A DNA stretch of 64,000 nt from Kutzneria viridogrisea. GTDB lineage: Bacteria; Actinomycetota; Actinomycetes; Mycobacteriales; Pseudonocardiaceae. The position numbers and the translations under genes were made by a program. Of the stretch, positions 35,014 to 44,603 are shown one piece after another; the first letter of the stretch is position 1, and every line of letters begins with the position of its first letter. The notes under the pieces were generated by a model. It worked only from the letters and a program-made list of their open reading frames with translations. It made no database searches and was not told the origin of the DNA. The stretch covers positions 1,922,001 to 1,986,000 of the forward strand of contig JACJID010000001.1 in the NCBI GenBank assembly GCA_014138725.1, in the 5' to 3' direction.

Positions 35014-35904
35014 TCAGCTTCTGGTACCGCGGGAGGCGTCCGCGAGCTGCGAGGTCATTGCCCGCGCGCAGTCTCTGAACTGGGCGACGAGTGGCGATCG
35101 GTCGCCTGCCCGGACTGCCACGACCACGCGGGCGGGCGGCACGCCGCGTAAGGGGATCAGTACCGTGTCCGGTCCGGCCAAGCGCGCGTGGCTCGGGCTG
35201 ACGATTGCCACGATGTCGCCCAGCGACACCCGCTGCCAGGTGTCGTCCAACCCGGCCATGGCCGTCGCTGATGCGGACGTGGCCGACCCGAGGCCCCAGA
35301 AAGTGCGGCTCGCCTCCTCCAGGCCCGGTGGATTCGGCCGGGGCAGGTCCGCGATGTCCTCGGCGGTGAAGTATAGGCGATCGGCGAGCGGGTGGCCGCG
35401 GTGCATGGCCACCACCCGCGGCTCGTGGTAGAGCTCGTCGACGTCCAAGCCATCGGCCTCGAATGGCAGCCGGGCGACCACGGCGTCCACCTCGGCGGCC
35501 AGCAGCGGCTCGGCCGGGCGCCGCCAGCCCAGGTATGTCGTGCGTATCTCGGCTTCCGGGCAGCGAACGCGGAGCTCGCGAACGACGGGGGCGATGTCCA
35601 GCCCCGGTGAGTACCCGACCGTGAGGCCCTCCGGTTGGCCGGCAGCGGCCGCGATCGCGGTCCGGGCCGAACGCAGCAGCCCGCGCGCGTGCGGCAGAAA
35701 CGCGGCACCCGCCGGGGTCAGTCGCGCCCCGGCGGGCACCCGGTCGAACAGCCGTCGTCCGAGTTCCCGTTCGAGACCGCGGATCTGGCGGCTCAGCGAA
35801 GGCTGGCTCACGTGTAGCTCGGCTGCCGCCCGGCCGAACCCCTCCAGCTCGGCGACACACACGAAATACCTGATCACTCGCAGATCGAGGTCAGGTTCAT
35901 TCAT
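35014..35904 (-). CDS. LysR-family transcriptional regulator
   Basis: A 296-residue LTTR from ATG 35904. The HTH spans residues 1-60 (GFGRAAAELHVSQPSLSRQI, GRRLFDRV), followed by an effector-binding domain with the usual LTVGYSPGLD entry. It is divergent from the deacetylase/NmrA-like operon at 36001, with 96 bases between them, so it probably controls that operon. ATG 35964 would add 20 residues with no LysR similarity. Confidence 0.9.
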   Translation of the reverse strand: MNEPDLDLRVIRYFVCVAELEGFGRAAAELHVSQPSLSRQIRGLERELGRRLFDRVPAGARLTPAGAAFLPHARGLLRSARTAIAAAAGQPEGLTVGYSPGLDIAPVVRELRVRCPEAEIRTTYLGWRRPAEPLLAAEVDAVVARLPFEADGLDVDELYHEPRVVAMHRGHPLADRLYFTAEDIADLPRPNPPGLEEASRTFWGLGSATSASATAMAGLDDTWQRVSLGDIVAIVSPSHARLAGPDTVLIPLRGVPPARVVVAVRAGDRSPLVAQFRDCARAMTSQLADASRGTRS

Positions 35905-36000
35905 GCCCTCGAGTATCCAGCCACCACCCATGCCTGTCTGGCACGCCCCCCTCGATAGCGGCATTGGACGGCCACGACGATCCGAGGGGAATCTGGACCG

Positions 36001-36816
36001 GTGACATCATCGTGGAAGCAGCGAAGAGCCCTCACCATCATCGTTGCCGTGGAACTCTGGGCACCTGAGCGGGTTCCGGCATACGCGCCGATGGCCACCG
36101 CATGGCCCTTACCCGGGTACCCCGACACACACAGCACCTCCTGGTCCGAATACGGCGCCCGGGCCGGGATATGGCGTCTGCTAGAATTACTCGACTCACA
36201 CGGGCTCCCAGCCACCGTCGGCATCAGCGGCGCCGTCACGCAGCGCTTCCCGGACGTAGTCCATGCGGTCCAGGCGGCCGGGCATGAGATCGCCGCGCAC
36301 TCCTGGACCCAGGACCTCGTCCCCGCGTGCCTCGCGCAGGACGAAGAGCGTCGCAACATCGAACGCTGCACAGCGGCTTTCCGCGAGCTGACCGGCGACC
36401 GGCCTGTGGGCTGGATCAGCCCACGGGCGTCCGCCTCCACCCACACCGCGAGGATGCTGACCGAACACGGCTACCTCTGGTCAGGCGACCACGCCGACTG
36501 CGACCGGCCGCAGGTACAGGCGACCGCCGCCGGACCGCTCGTGCGCATGATGCACAGCGAGTACTCCGATGTCCGCGATGGTGGTAACCCCCGCGCCTAC
36601 CTGCACACGCACCACGACCTCGTGGACTCGCTACTCGCCGGGGAACCGGGGGCCAGCACCACGATCACGCTCCATGCCCATGTCAGCGGCCGGCCGGTGC
36701 TGGCGCGCTACGCCGACCGTGTCCTGGCCTACGTGGAGCGGCATCGAGACGACCTGTGGATCACCACGTACGCGGACCTGGCACGCGCTGTGCGGGGCAC
36801 GGAGGTGGCGGCATGA
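36001..36816 (+). CDS. Polysaccharide-deacetylase-like (NodB-homology) protein
   Basis: A 271-residue protein from GTG. NodB-like features: VAVELWAPERVPA, GLPATVGISGAVTQRFPDVV, and a zinc-type motif in GHEIAAHSWTQDLVP (HxxxH-like), then GDRPVGWISPRASAS. It is probably a metal-dependent deacetylase or amidase-like enzyme (PuuE/allantoinase type is also possible). Its stop overlaps the next gene's ATG by 4 bases. Confidence 0.8.
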   Translation: MTSSWKQRRALTIIVAVELWAPERVPAYAPMATAWPLPGYPDTHSTSWSEYGARAGIWRLLELLDSHGLPATVGISGAVTQRFPDVVHAVQAAGHEIAAHSWTQDLVPACLAQDEERRNIERCTAAFRELTGDRPVGWISPRASASTHTARMLTEHGYLWSGDHADCDRPQVQATAAGPLVRMMHSEYSDVRDGGNPRAYLHTHHDLVDSLLAGEPGASTTITLHAHVSGRPVLARYADRVLAYVERHRDDLWITTYADLARAVRGTEVAA

Positions 36817-37778
36817 GCGGCCGCATCCTGGTGATCGGTGGAACGGGCACGATGGGCGCACGGGTGGTCGCGCGGTTGCTCACCACCACGCTCAGCACGG
36901 TAACCGTGCTGAGCCGCTCACCGGACTCGCCCCGAGTCCGCGCATTGGCCGAGTCAGGCGGCGACCGGGTGATCGTGCGGCCTGGGAACCTCGATGACCC
37001 GAACAGCATCCGTGATGCGATGCGCGGGGTCGGCTGGGTTTTCTGCAACACCGACTTCTTCGCCACAGCCAGCGTGCCCGGCGAGATCGGTCAGGGTATC
37101 ACAGCCCTCGAAGCAGCCCGCGACGCCGGAGTAGAGCGCTTCGTCTACTCCTCACTCGACAGCGCCGCGGCCCTGACCGGCGGCACGATCCCGGTGCCGC
37201 ACTTCGATGCCAAGGCGGCGGTCGCCGCGTGGATCACCGCGCAGCGTTCCGACGAGATGATGCGACAGACCGTCGACGGCTGGTTCACCAAGCACGTCTC
37301 GGTGCTGACCACCGCGCCCTACTACGAAAACCTGACCACCCGCCTCGCGCCGGCGCGAGGACGGCTCTCCGACGGCCGGGACGGATTGATCTTCACCCTG
37401 CCACTCGGAGACAGCGGGCGCTACCCACTCATCGGTCTGGACGACATCGCCTGGTTCGCAGACTTCATGCTCCATTCGTGGCAGAGCTGGGGCGCCCGCG
37501 ATCTGGCCGTCGCCGCCGACAGCCTCACCGGTCACCAGATCGCCCGCACGGTCGAGGACGTCACAGGCACACCCGCCGAGTACGTCGAGCTCCCGCTCGA
37601 CGTACTACAGGCCTCGATCCCCGGCGTGGGCCACGACTACGCGGCCATGGCCCGGTTCATCCAGCACCACGACCTGGTCACGGAAACCCGCGACCTCCCG
37701 ATGCTTCGCCGCATCCATCCAGAGATACGCACGTTCGCTGACTGGTTGCGTGCGTCCGGAGCCTTCACCACCGGATGA
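36813..37778 (+). CDS. NmrA-like NAD(P)-binding protein
   Basis: A 321-residue Rossmann-fold protein with the GGTGTMGARVV motif, a VIVRPGNLDDPNSI strand, then GVERFVYSSLDSAA. NmrA-like proteins bind NAD(P) and act as redox sensors or atypical SDR reductases. It is coupled to the deacetylase gene (ATGA). The LysR gene is divergent, suggesting a small catabolic operon. Confidence 0.85.
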   Translation: MSGRILVIGGTGTMGARVVARLLTTTLSTVTVLSRSPDSPRVRALAESGGDRVIVRPGNLDDPNSIRDAMRGVGWVFCNTDFFATASVPGEIGQGITALEAARDAGVERFVYSSLDSAAALTGGTIPVPHFDAKAAVAAWITAQRSDEMMRQTVDGWFTKHVSVLTTAPYYENLTTRLAPARGRLSDGRDGLIFTLPLGDSGRYPLIGLDDIAWFADFMLHSWQSWGARDLAVAADSLTGHQIARTVEDVTGTPAEYVELPLDVLQASIPGVGHDYAAMARFIQHHDLVTETRDLPMLRRIHPEIRTFADWLRASGAFTTG

Positions 37779-38005
37779 GCAAACCGGCCCTACCGACCTA
37801 CACAGAGCGCCCATACAACTGCCGCAGTGCCCGCTCATCGGCATGAGCGAGCATGGCTCATAACTACCTCTCGGCGGCAGAAGAGTGCGTTTCACGAGAG
37901 TGGCCCGTCCGTGGATCATCTATGGGCTCAGGGATGTGCTGGCCGTGCACGCCGAAGGATTCCGGACGCCCCGCAAGGCCACTTACTTTCCCCTAAGAGT
38001 GCGTC

Positions 38006-38512
38006 TCATGTGGTGAGTTTCTTGTAGCAGGTCAGCGCGGCCGCGAGGGTGAGGAAGGCGCAGAAGTGGTTGGCCTTGCGCTCGTAGCGGATGGTCAGCC
38101 GGCGGTAGCCGAACAGCCAGGCGATGGACCGCTCGATCACCCAACGGTGTCTGCCCAGCCTGTTACTGGACTCGACGCCCTTGCGGGCGATGCGCGGGAC
38201 GATGCGCCGCTGGCGGAGCCAGTCGCGCAGGTCGGCGACGTCGTATGCCTTGTCACCGTGCAGTTTGGCGGGCCGAGCCCGGCGTGGACCGCGACGGGAT
38301 CGGATCGGCGGGATGGCTTTGACCAAGGGCTTGAGGGCTTCGTGATCGTTGGTGTTGGCCGCGGACACCCCGACAGCCAGCGGCAGGCCACCGCGCTCGG
38401 ACAGGGCATGGATCTTGGAGCCCGGTTTGCCTCGATCCACGGGGTTGGGCCCGGTCAGTTCGCCCCCCTTTTCGCCCTGACCGACGCCGCGTCCAGGACC
38501 GCCCGTGACCAA
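38006..38512 (-). CDS. IS5-family transposase, C-terminal frame
   Basis: A frame of up to 168 residues giving the second half of the transposase: SKIHALSERGGLPLAVGVSA, then HGDKAYDVADLRDWLRQ with the second Asp, and RHRWVIERSIAWLFGYRRL with the Glu. It is read after a frameshift from the upstream frame; independent start residues are not reliable. Likely expressed only as a fusion. Confidence 0.85.
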   Translation of the reverse strand: MVTGGPGRGVGQGEKGGELTGPNPVDRGKPGSKIHALSERGGLPLAVGVSAANTNDHEALKPLVKAIPPIRSRRGPRRARPAKLHGDKAYDVADLRDWLRQRRIVPRIARKGVESSNRLGRHRWVIERSIAWLFGYRRLTIRYERKANHFCAFLTLAAALTCYKKLTT

Positions 38513-38814
38513 TCGATCAGGCCCTGGCTGCCCAGCTCATCGAGGACCGCACGATGCAGCCGCCGCCACAGCCCGGCCGTGGTCCAGTCGGTGAAGCGGC
38601 GATGCGCGGTCGGGACGGTGACCCCGAACGAGGGCGGTAGATCCCGCCAGGCGCAGCCACTGGTCAGTACGAACACGATCGCGGTGAACACCGCACGGTC
38701 ATCCACCGGTGCTGTGCCACCGCCCTGGGGCCGGGCGGTGAACTTCGGGATCAGAGGCTCGGCCAGCGCCCACAACTCGTCAGGCACCAGACGCTGCGAG
38801 AGTTTGTCCACCAC
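38455..38814 (-). CDS. IS5-family transposase, N-terminal frame
   Basis: A 119-residue first frame: MVDKLSQRLVPDELWALAEP, then RDLPPSFGVTVPTAHRRF as the DNA-binding part and SRAVLDAASVRAKRGAN with the first catalytic Asp. The frame ends just where the second one takes over, the usual programmed-frameshift layout of IS427-like elements. Confidence 0.85.
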   Translation of the reverse strand: MVDKLSQRLVPDELWALAEPLIPKFTARPQGGGTAPVDDRAVFTAIVFVLTSGCAWRDLPPSFGVTVPTAHRRFTDWTTAGLWRRLHRAVLDELGSQGLIDWSRAVLDAASVRAKRGAN

Positions 38815-38880
38815 GGCCGGTCATCATCGCAGCAGTCCAGCAACACCCACGTGAGACATGCTCTAAGCAGCGACACGCCA

Positions 38881-40383
38881 CTAGCGGTGGTTTGTTAGGG
38901 CGGTAGGTAGAGATTCAAGGTCTGTCCATTCGCGGCGGCGTCGAGCATGGCCTGTAACTCTGTGGGCGGGGGCCTGGTTGACCATGCTCGCCACCAGCGT
39001 TGTAGCAGTCTCCACGGGGCCAGCCATCCAGGGACTCGTCGAAGAGCGCGTGGCCAGGACGGTCGCGGTGTGTCTCCGTCTGCTGTGGACTGTGTGGCAG
39101 AGCCCCCTCTCTCGCCGGTCGTTTCGCTTGGCCGGGACTGGTTGTTCGGACACCGGATCCGGTGCCGGATCAGCGAACCAGGTGGTCCAGCAGAAGGAGA
39201 ACGCGCAGTTGACCAAGCATTGGTGGCGGCGGATCGCGGTATCGGAACGGACCTGGAAGTCCGCCCACCCGAGTTCGTCCTTGACCTGCTTGTAGCTCTG
39301 CTCGATCCAGTGGCGGATGCCGTAGAGCCGGACGATCTCGGCCAGATCCGCGGGTGGGTGGGGACTGTCGTGCTCACGGGGTCCGCCGGGGCGGGGCCGG
39401 TTCGTGGCCAGGTACCAGGTGGCCTTGTCCGGCAACGTGCCTGGGTCGGTGGTGGCTACCACCAGCCGCGTCGTGCCGTCCGGTCCCCAGCAGCCCAGTT
39501 GGGCGTCGGCGGCCCACCAGGTCTGGGTATGCCCGTCGCGGAACACGCGGGTGACCTTGGACCAGTCACCGGGCTCATCGGGGCTGGTCCCGGTCAGCGC
39601 GCGGGCGGCATCCACCGGCGTGTGGGCCTGGTCACCGTAGGCTCAGGTTCCCCGCCGTGGCGTGAGCGCCATCACGAACGGCAATCCCGCGATCGACAGG
39701 TCACCGCGGAAGGCGTCCTGATTTCCGTAGGCGGCATCGGCCACCACCGCGCGGAAGGCCACCCCGGCGGTGTGTGCGTCATGAGCCAGGGCGGCGCCGA
39801 TCCGCAGCGTGGTGCGAAACCCCGGGTCGTTCTTGCCTTTCGGGAAGTAGGAGGCCGGGGTGTAGGGCACCGCGTGCAGCGGGTAGTACAGGTTCTCATC
39901 GGCCCACAGTGTGGTCACGGTGACGATCCCGCGGTCGGTCTTGCCGTAGCGGCCCAGCCATTGGCTGCCCACATGGGCGGTCGCGTGCCCGTCCTTGCGG
40001 TCCCCGGAGTCGTCGATGGCCAGCACACCACCCGGATGCGGCGCGGTGGCAGGGTCAGCCAGCAACAGCTCCAGGCGCCGGGCGTTGATTCGGTCATAGT
40101 CCCAAGTGGACTCCGACAGGAAGTACTGCAGCCGTTGCACCGCCGGGTGCTGCGCCCCGGCTATCGGCTCGGCCCCGGCCAGGCAGGTCAGTGTCTTGTT
40201 CCGGTCCTGCGGGGCCAGCAGCCCGGTCAGGTATTCCCGAAACCCTCGGCGCTGGGCCAGCGCGCCGAACAGATCATCGAAACTGGCCGCGTAGCCCTCC
40301 AACGGCCCCGGTGCCGGTAAACACGGACGACGTGCGGTCATGGCGCACACCCTCGGTACACCCCCGAAACCCTGCCGCTTCAT
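38881..40383 (-). pseudogene. IS701-family transposase with an in-frame stop
   Basis: Two in-frame segments, 39643-40383 and 38881-39642, together encode a full IS701-type DDE transposase (about 500 codons): GVLAIDDSGDRKDG, VADAAYGNQ and HWIEQSYKQVKDELG supply D, D and E. At 39643-39645 a TGA stands in ...RRGT-stop-AYG..., where a TGG Trp codon is likely in active relatives. One base change would restore the gene. It may be inactive or rarely read through. Confidence 0.88.
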
Positions 40384-40422
40384 GGCCTACCGCCAACGGT
40401 GCCCGCAGTCAACAAACTACCG
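38885..40422 (-). mobile_element. IS701-family insertion sequence, 1538 bp
   Basis: Inverted repeats CGGTGGTTTGTT (left) and CGGTAGTTTGTT (complement of right), flanked by the tetranucleotide CTAG on both sides (38881-38884 and 40423-40426), consistent with the 4-bp duplication of IS701 elements. The right CTAG is part of the LuxR gene's terminator stem, so the element inserted at the terminator's edge. Confidence 0.85.
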
Positions 40423-40464
40423 CTAGTGCGGTGTACCCGACGACGGTCTTGGACACCGCACTAG
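40423..40464 (-). terminator. Hairpin terminator of the large LuxR gene
   Basis: A perfect 12-bp stem, CTAGTGCGGTGT with ACACCGCACTAG, and an 18-base loop, directly at the stop codon of the gene on the minus strand. The outer CTAG is the IS701 target duplication, yet the stem remains intact. Confidence 0.75.
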
Positions 40465-43172
40465 AGCTGCAACTCGAACTGACCCGCGAGCATCGCCGTG
40501 GCCAGCTCCACCCGGGACCGGTAGCCGGTGTGCTTGAACAACCGGCTCAGCCTGCTCTCCACGGACCGCTCGCTGGTGTGCAGCACGGCGGCCACCATGC
40601 GGTTGCTCAGCCCGTCGGTGACCAGGGTCGCCAGCAGGTACTCGTTCTCCGCGGTGGCCGCACGCCGGTCGGGGACCGGGATGTTCAGCTCCCGCATGAG
40701 GTGGCGCGTCCGCGCGCGGGACAGCAGCGCCCGCAACTGGCCGTACAGCGCGTAGCCCTCGTGCACCAGCTTGGCGGTGACGAACCCGGTCCCGGCCAGC
40801 CGGAAGATCGTGTTGGCCAGCTCGAAGGGCTGCCCCAAGGCCCTGGCCAGTGCCAGCGCGCTGGCCGCCGAGTCCGGGTCGGCCAGCACCAGCGCCCTGG
40901 TCAGCAGGTGGTTGAGCCACGCGGCCCGGGTGTCCACCGCGGTGGCGACCCGTCCCGTGCACGCCACGAGGTCGCGGTCCTCGGGCAGTGCTCCGGGCAG
41001 CGAGCGCAGCTGGGCCAGCCCCAGCAACAGGTCGTCGGTACCGGCGAGCACGCCCCTGCGCGAGGCCACCGCCAGGCCCTCGCGCAGCAGCCGGTCCGCC
41101 TGCGGCACGTTGGTCAGCAGCAGTTCGACGTCAGCGTCCACCGAGGACAGAAGGTGGTCCGCGATCTGTTGCTCCGCGCGGGCCTTCGCGATGATCGACC
41201 GCGCCTCGGACAGGCTGCCCCTTGCCAGGTGGATGCGGGCCATCGCGCGGTACATGCCGTTGTGGCCCAACGGGTTCCCGGTGGGCGTGCCGCGCACGAT
41301 CGCCAGCTGGGAGATCGCCAGCGCCTCGTCCCAGTGGCCCGCCAGGAAGCGCAGCACCGCCAGGTCCACCTCGTTCAGCGCCTGCTCGGGCAGAGCGAGC
41401 CTGGACATGGCGGCGCGTGCCGAGCTCAAGTCGTTGATTGTCAACGAGGTTCGCGCGTAGGCGGCGGCCACGGCCTGCCGGTTCAGCTCCTCGACGGGCG
41501 CCAGCAGCCGCGCGGTGCGATCGAGCACTGTGGACAGTGGGCCACCGAGGCCGAGTAGCCGCGCCGCCTGGTCGGCGAACATCTCGCCGAGCACACTGGT
41601 GAAGCCCTCCGCACCCTGCCACGTGGAGCGGGTGGACTCCAGCAGTTCGTGCGCCTGCCGGAACCGGTCGAGCATGCTCAGAGCACAGGCCGAGCTGACG
41701 ATCCGCTGAGCAGGCCCTCCCGACAGTTGGCCCCAGTCCCCGGCGATCAGGTTGTCCAGGGTGCCGAAGTCCCGCAGCGCCAGCAGGGCGGTGACGTACA
41801 TCAGTTGCAGGCACTGCACGTGGTCCGCGGTCAGCAGGTCGGCGTGCTCGGCGAGCAACCGCTCGGCGCTCTCCGCGGCGCGCTGCCACTGTCCGTCGTA
41901 GAGCGAGGTGACCGTGAGCAGGCGCAGGCTGCGCACCTGTTCCTGCCTGCCCAGCGGCAGTTCCGCGGCCGCGCGCAGCCAGGACACCACCCGTGCGTGG
42001 TCGACCAGCACGACCTGCTCGGCGTGCGTGAGCAGTTCCGCACCAGTGCGCTCGGGATCCACCATGCCTGCGGAGATCGCGAGCTGTTCGGGCAGGTAGA
42101 ACGGGTCCGCGCTGCGCGCCGCGCCCTGCCAGACCGCCCGCACCGCCGCACTCGCCAGCCTGCGCCGCGCGTAGGGACCCAGCTTGGCGGGCAGGACCTC
42201 GGCCAGCAGCGGGTTGCGGAACCGCCAGTCGGGGCCCGCCGTCAGCAGGCCGAGCGCGGTGAGCTCGTCCAGGGCCTGGCGCACTTCCTGCTCCGGGCGG
42301 TCCAGGCTGCCCGCGAGCAGCCCGGTCGCCGCCTCGCCCAGTGGGGCCAGCACCGCCATGCCCAGTGCCACCGCGCGGGTGTGCGGCGGCAGCCTGCGCA
42401 CATCGGCGAGCACGGGGTCCTGCAAGTCGACCTGTGGGGGCAGATGCTCGTGCACCAGGTACGCGTGGTGGTCGCTCACCCGCACGGCACCGGCTCGCTG
42501 GTAGCCCCTGGCCGCCGCGATCAGCGCACCGGGCAGGCCGCCGCCGAGTTCGTGCAGCCGGTCGGCCAGGCGCGGGGTCAGCCGTGCGCCCAGCACCTGG
42601 CCGAGCAGTACTCGTGACTCGGCCCGATCCAGCGGGGGCAACCGAACCGCGTGCACCAGTGCGTCCTCCTGCGTGCAGGCGGGCAACTCGGCCGGGCGCG
42701 GGGTGCGCAGGCTCAGCACCAGCTTCGCCGGGCTGCCCACCAGCCGCCGGGCCACCGTGGTCAGCGCGGCCCGTGAGTGCCCGTCCACCCACTGCGCGTC
42801 GTCGATCAGCACGAACGCCGGGCCCAGTCCCAGCAGCGAGTCGGCCAGCCGCGTCGCGGTCCGCGTGACCGTGCGCTGCTCGGCATCCTGCTGGGCCGGG
42901 TCGGCGGCCACCTCGCTCAGCGCGTCGTCCACCCGCATGACTCCCCGGTGGGGACGGCTCCGGTCGGACTCGCGCATGCGCACGACCAGGGTTGTCACGC
43001 CATTCGCGCGGGCCGCCGCACCCAGTGCGGCCATCGCGGTGCTGCGGCCGACACCGGCCGGGCCGCCGATCACGAGCACCGGGGCGGTCTGTTTCGAGTC
43101 CAGGAAGCCGAGCAACTGCTCGATCAGGTGCTGTTTGCCGAACAACGCGGTGGCCGGCGAATTCATCGGCAC
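40461..43172 (-). CDS. Large ATP-binding LuxR-family regulator (LAL type)
   Basis: A 903-residue LuxR/LAL protein. N-terminal AAA-type ATPase: Walker A GGPAGVGRSTAM near residue 40, Walker B AFVLIDDAQWVD near residue 125. A long helical, TPR-like middle follows, and residues about 835-890 form the LuxR HTH (LVTDGLSNRMVAAVLHTSER, SVESRLSRLFKHTGYRSR). Regulators of this type activate secondary-metabolite or transport genes on binding a small ligand. It runs towards the IS elements; no target can be named. The ATG at 43172 (or 43166) is used. Confidence 0.9.
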   Translation of the reverse strand: MPMNSPATALFGKQHLIEQLLGFLDSKQTAPVLVIGGPAGVGRSTAMAALGAAARANGVTTLVVRMRESDRSRPHRGVMRVDDALSEVAADPAQQDAEQRTVTRTATRLADSLLGLGPAFVLIDDAQWVDGHSRAALTTVARRLVGSPAKLVLSLRTPRPAELPACTQEDALVHAVRLPPLDRAESRVLLGQVLGARLTPRLADRLHELGGGLPGALIAAARGYQRAGAVRVSDHHAYLVHEHLPPQVDLQDPVLADVRRLPPHTRAVALGMAVLAPLGEAATGLLAGSLDRPEQEVRQALDELTALGLLTAGPDWRFRNPLLAEVLPAKLGPYARRRLASAAVRAVWQGAARSADPFYLPEQLAISAGMVDPERTGAELLTHAEQVVLVDHARVVSWLRAAAELPLGRQEQVRSLRLLTVTSLYDGQWQRAAESAERLLAEHADLLTADHVQCLQLMYVTALLALRDFGTLDNLIAGDWGQLSGGPAQRIVSSACALSMLDRFRQAHELLESTRSTWQGAEGFTSVLGEMFADQAARLLGLGGPLSTVLDRTARLLAPVEELNRQAVAAAYARTSLTINDLSSARAAMSRLALPEQALNEVDLAVLRFLAGHWDEALAISQLAIVRGTPTGNPLGHNGMYRAMARIHLARGSLSEARSIIAKARAEQQIADHLLSSVDADVELLLTNVPQADRLLREGLAVASRRGVLAGTDDLLLGLAQLRSLPGALPEDRDLVACTGRVATAVDTRAAWLNHLLTRALVLADPDSAASALALARALGQPFELANTIFRLAGTGFVTAKLVHEGYALYGQLRALLSRARTRHLMRELNIPVPDRRAATAENEYLLATLVTDGLSNRMVAAVLHTSERSVESRLSRLFKHTGYRSRVELATAMLAGQFELQL

Positions 43173-43266
43173 AGGGCACCGAGTTGTGCGGGAGTGCGAC
43201 GGAAACGGACAAAGCGGATCATCTACGAGGGCCGTCCTGCGGTACGCGGTGCTGGAGAAGTACTTT

Positions 43267-44085
43267 TCAGGTGGTGATCGGCACGCCTGGCCTCGGCCGT
43301 GTCGACCACCTGTGCAGCACCACCCTGGCCCGTTCCTGGGGCAGGGTCCGCAGCCAGGGCTGGAGCCGGAGGTAATCCTCGTCGGTGACCGCGCGCGGGA
43401 AACAACCCTGGTAGACCTTTCCCGTCCCGTGCAGGTAGTCCGAGGACCGGATCAGGCCCGCCTTGCGCATGCCGCGCAGGTAGCGGCCGACCGTCTGCGA
43501 GGAACTGATGGGCATCGAGTTCCTGGCCAGCCCCAGGATCTGGAACAGGCTGTAGTCCTCGTCGATGGACAGCATCTCCGCCCAGATCGCCCGCACCCTC
43601 GGTTCGTAGAGACCGTCCAGCCCGCTGAGCAGTTCCCGCGCCGAAACGGGCAGTGGGGGCAGCGCGCGGTGGTCGGCGGCGTCGGCGGGACAACCGCCGG
43701 TCAGCCGGAGCTGGACCTCGCCGCGGCAGGGGCGGCACGGCAGGGTGGCGGTCCAGCTGCGCAGCATCGTGCGGTCCAGTTCGGACAGCGTGCGCGGGAA
43801 GGCGCCCGAGTACAGCTTGCGCGGCGCACCCGAGGTGGACTCCAGGATCACCACCATCTCGAGTTCGGCCAGTGCGCGCACGTACAGGTGGAAGCTCTGC
43901 CTGGTGGCCAGGCCCAGCGTGGCCCCGGTCGCCGTGCGGATCTCCTCGACGTCCTCGGGCTCGGGCCTGGTCAGCAGGTAGCCCCAGAGTTCGAGCAGCT
44001 TGTGCGCGCGGACCGTCCGGTTCCGTTCCACCTTCCCCACGAGGCTGGTAGGGAGGAACGGCGGCGCACAGTGGTGCGGAGACAA
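43267..44085 (-). CDS. Winged-helix-like hypothetical regulator
   Basis: A 272-residue protein. I prefer TTG 44085, which has AGAGG 7 bases upstream; GTG 44139 would add 18 residues. Residues about 20-90 resemble a wHTH (RAHKLLELWGYLLTRPEPED, ATRQSFHLYVRALAELEMVV), and a second one may lie at about 195-240 (SSSQTVGRYLRGMRKAGLIR). It also has a CRPC pair. It sits between two LuxR-type regulators and is divergent from the second, so it is probably part of the same regulatory locus. Confidence 0.65.
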   Translation of the reverse strand: MSPHHCAPPFLPTSLVGKVERNRTVRAHKLLELWGYLLTRPEPEDVEEIRTATGATLGLATRQSFHLYVRALAELEMVVILESTSGAPRKLYSGAFPRTLSELDRTMLRSWTATLPCRPCRGEVQLRLTGGCPADAADHRALPPLPVSARELLSGLDGLYEPRVRAIWAEMLSIDEDYSLFQILGLARNSMPISSSQTVGRYLRGMRKAGLIRSSDYLHGTGKVYQGCFPRAVTDEDYLRLQPWLRTLPQERARVVLHRWSTRPRPGVPITT

Positions 44086-44603
44086 GGTGTCACCTCTGCA
44101 TGTCCAGGCTGAAGACGGTGTTGTTGGCGTAAGTCTCACGTCGATGCGTCACGTGTTGTGAACCGTTGTGCACCCGTGTGGCTTGATTGCGGGTTTTCCG
44201 CCGTGAACGGCAGGCGGAGTCACTTGGACCGGGGATGACCGAACGGGCACTGACAACCACGAGGTCAATGCCCGTCTGTGCGGAACTCCGATACCGGGCC
44301 GGGCGGGATTCGGGCACTCTTTGATGCTGAAACGGGTCGTGCCTGGGCGGTAGGGGCCGTGATGTCCTGACGATTGTGGATTGACGTGCGCGGATGTCCC
44401 GCTGAGTGACACCGAAGCGGCCGGGAGACTCGTCGAATTGGCAGGCATGATCCGCTCTCGTGCGTGGAAACCCTGAGAATGGTGTTCTCGGAGTCTAGGT
44501 CCGCCACCGGCGTCCGCTCGGGCAGAAATGCTGGGCCGTGCGTACCGTCGGCGGGAAAACCCGCGATGGGTTTCGCCAACTCCTCGCGCGAACGGAGACG
44601 CCT
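44086..44603. promoter_or_regulatory. Divergent intergenic region between two regulators
   Basis: 518 bases between the wHTH-like gene (minus) and the LuxR-type gene (plus), without a supported gene. Promoters for both must lie here, but I do not see a convincing -35/-10 pair or operator. Confidence 0.45.

Larger units (their letters stand above)
37997..38863 (-). mobile_element. IS5-family (IS427-like) insertion sequence, 867 bp
   Basis: Terminal inverted repeats GAGTGCGTCTCATGTGG (left) and GAGCATGTCTCACGTGG (complement of the right end). Flanked by a TAA direct duplication (37994-37996 and 38864-38866). It carries the two-frame transposase arrangement typical of this group. Confidence 0.88.

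Noticed and set aside
41131-43212. 693-codon frame overlapping the LuxR gene
   Set aside because: Ala/Arg/Gly-rich shadow in another frame; no motif, and the LuxR frame has Walker and HTH motifs.
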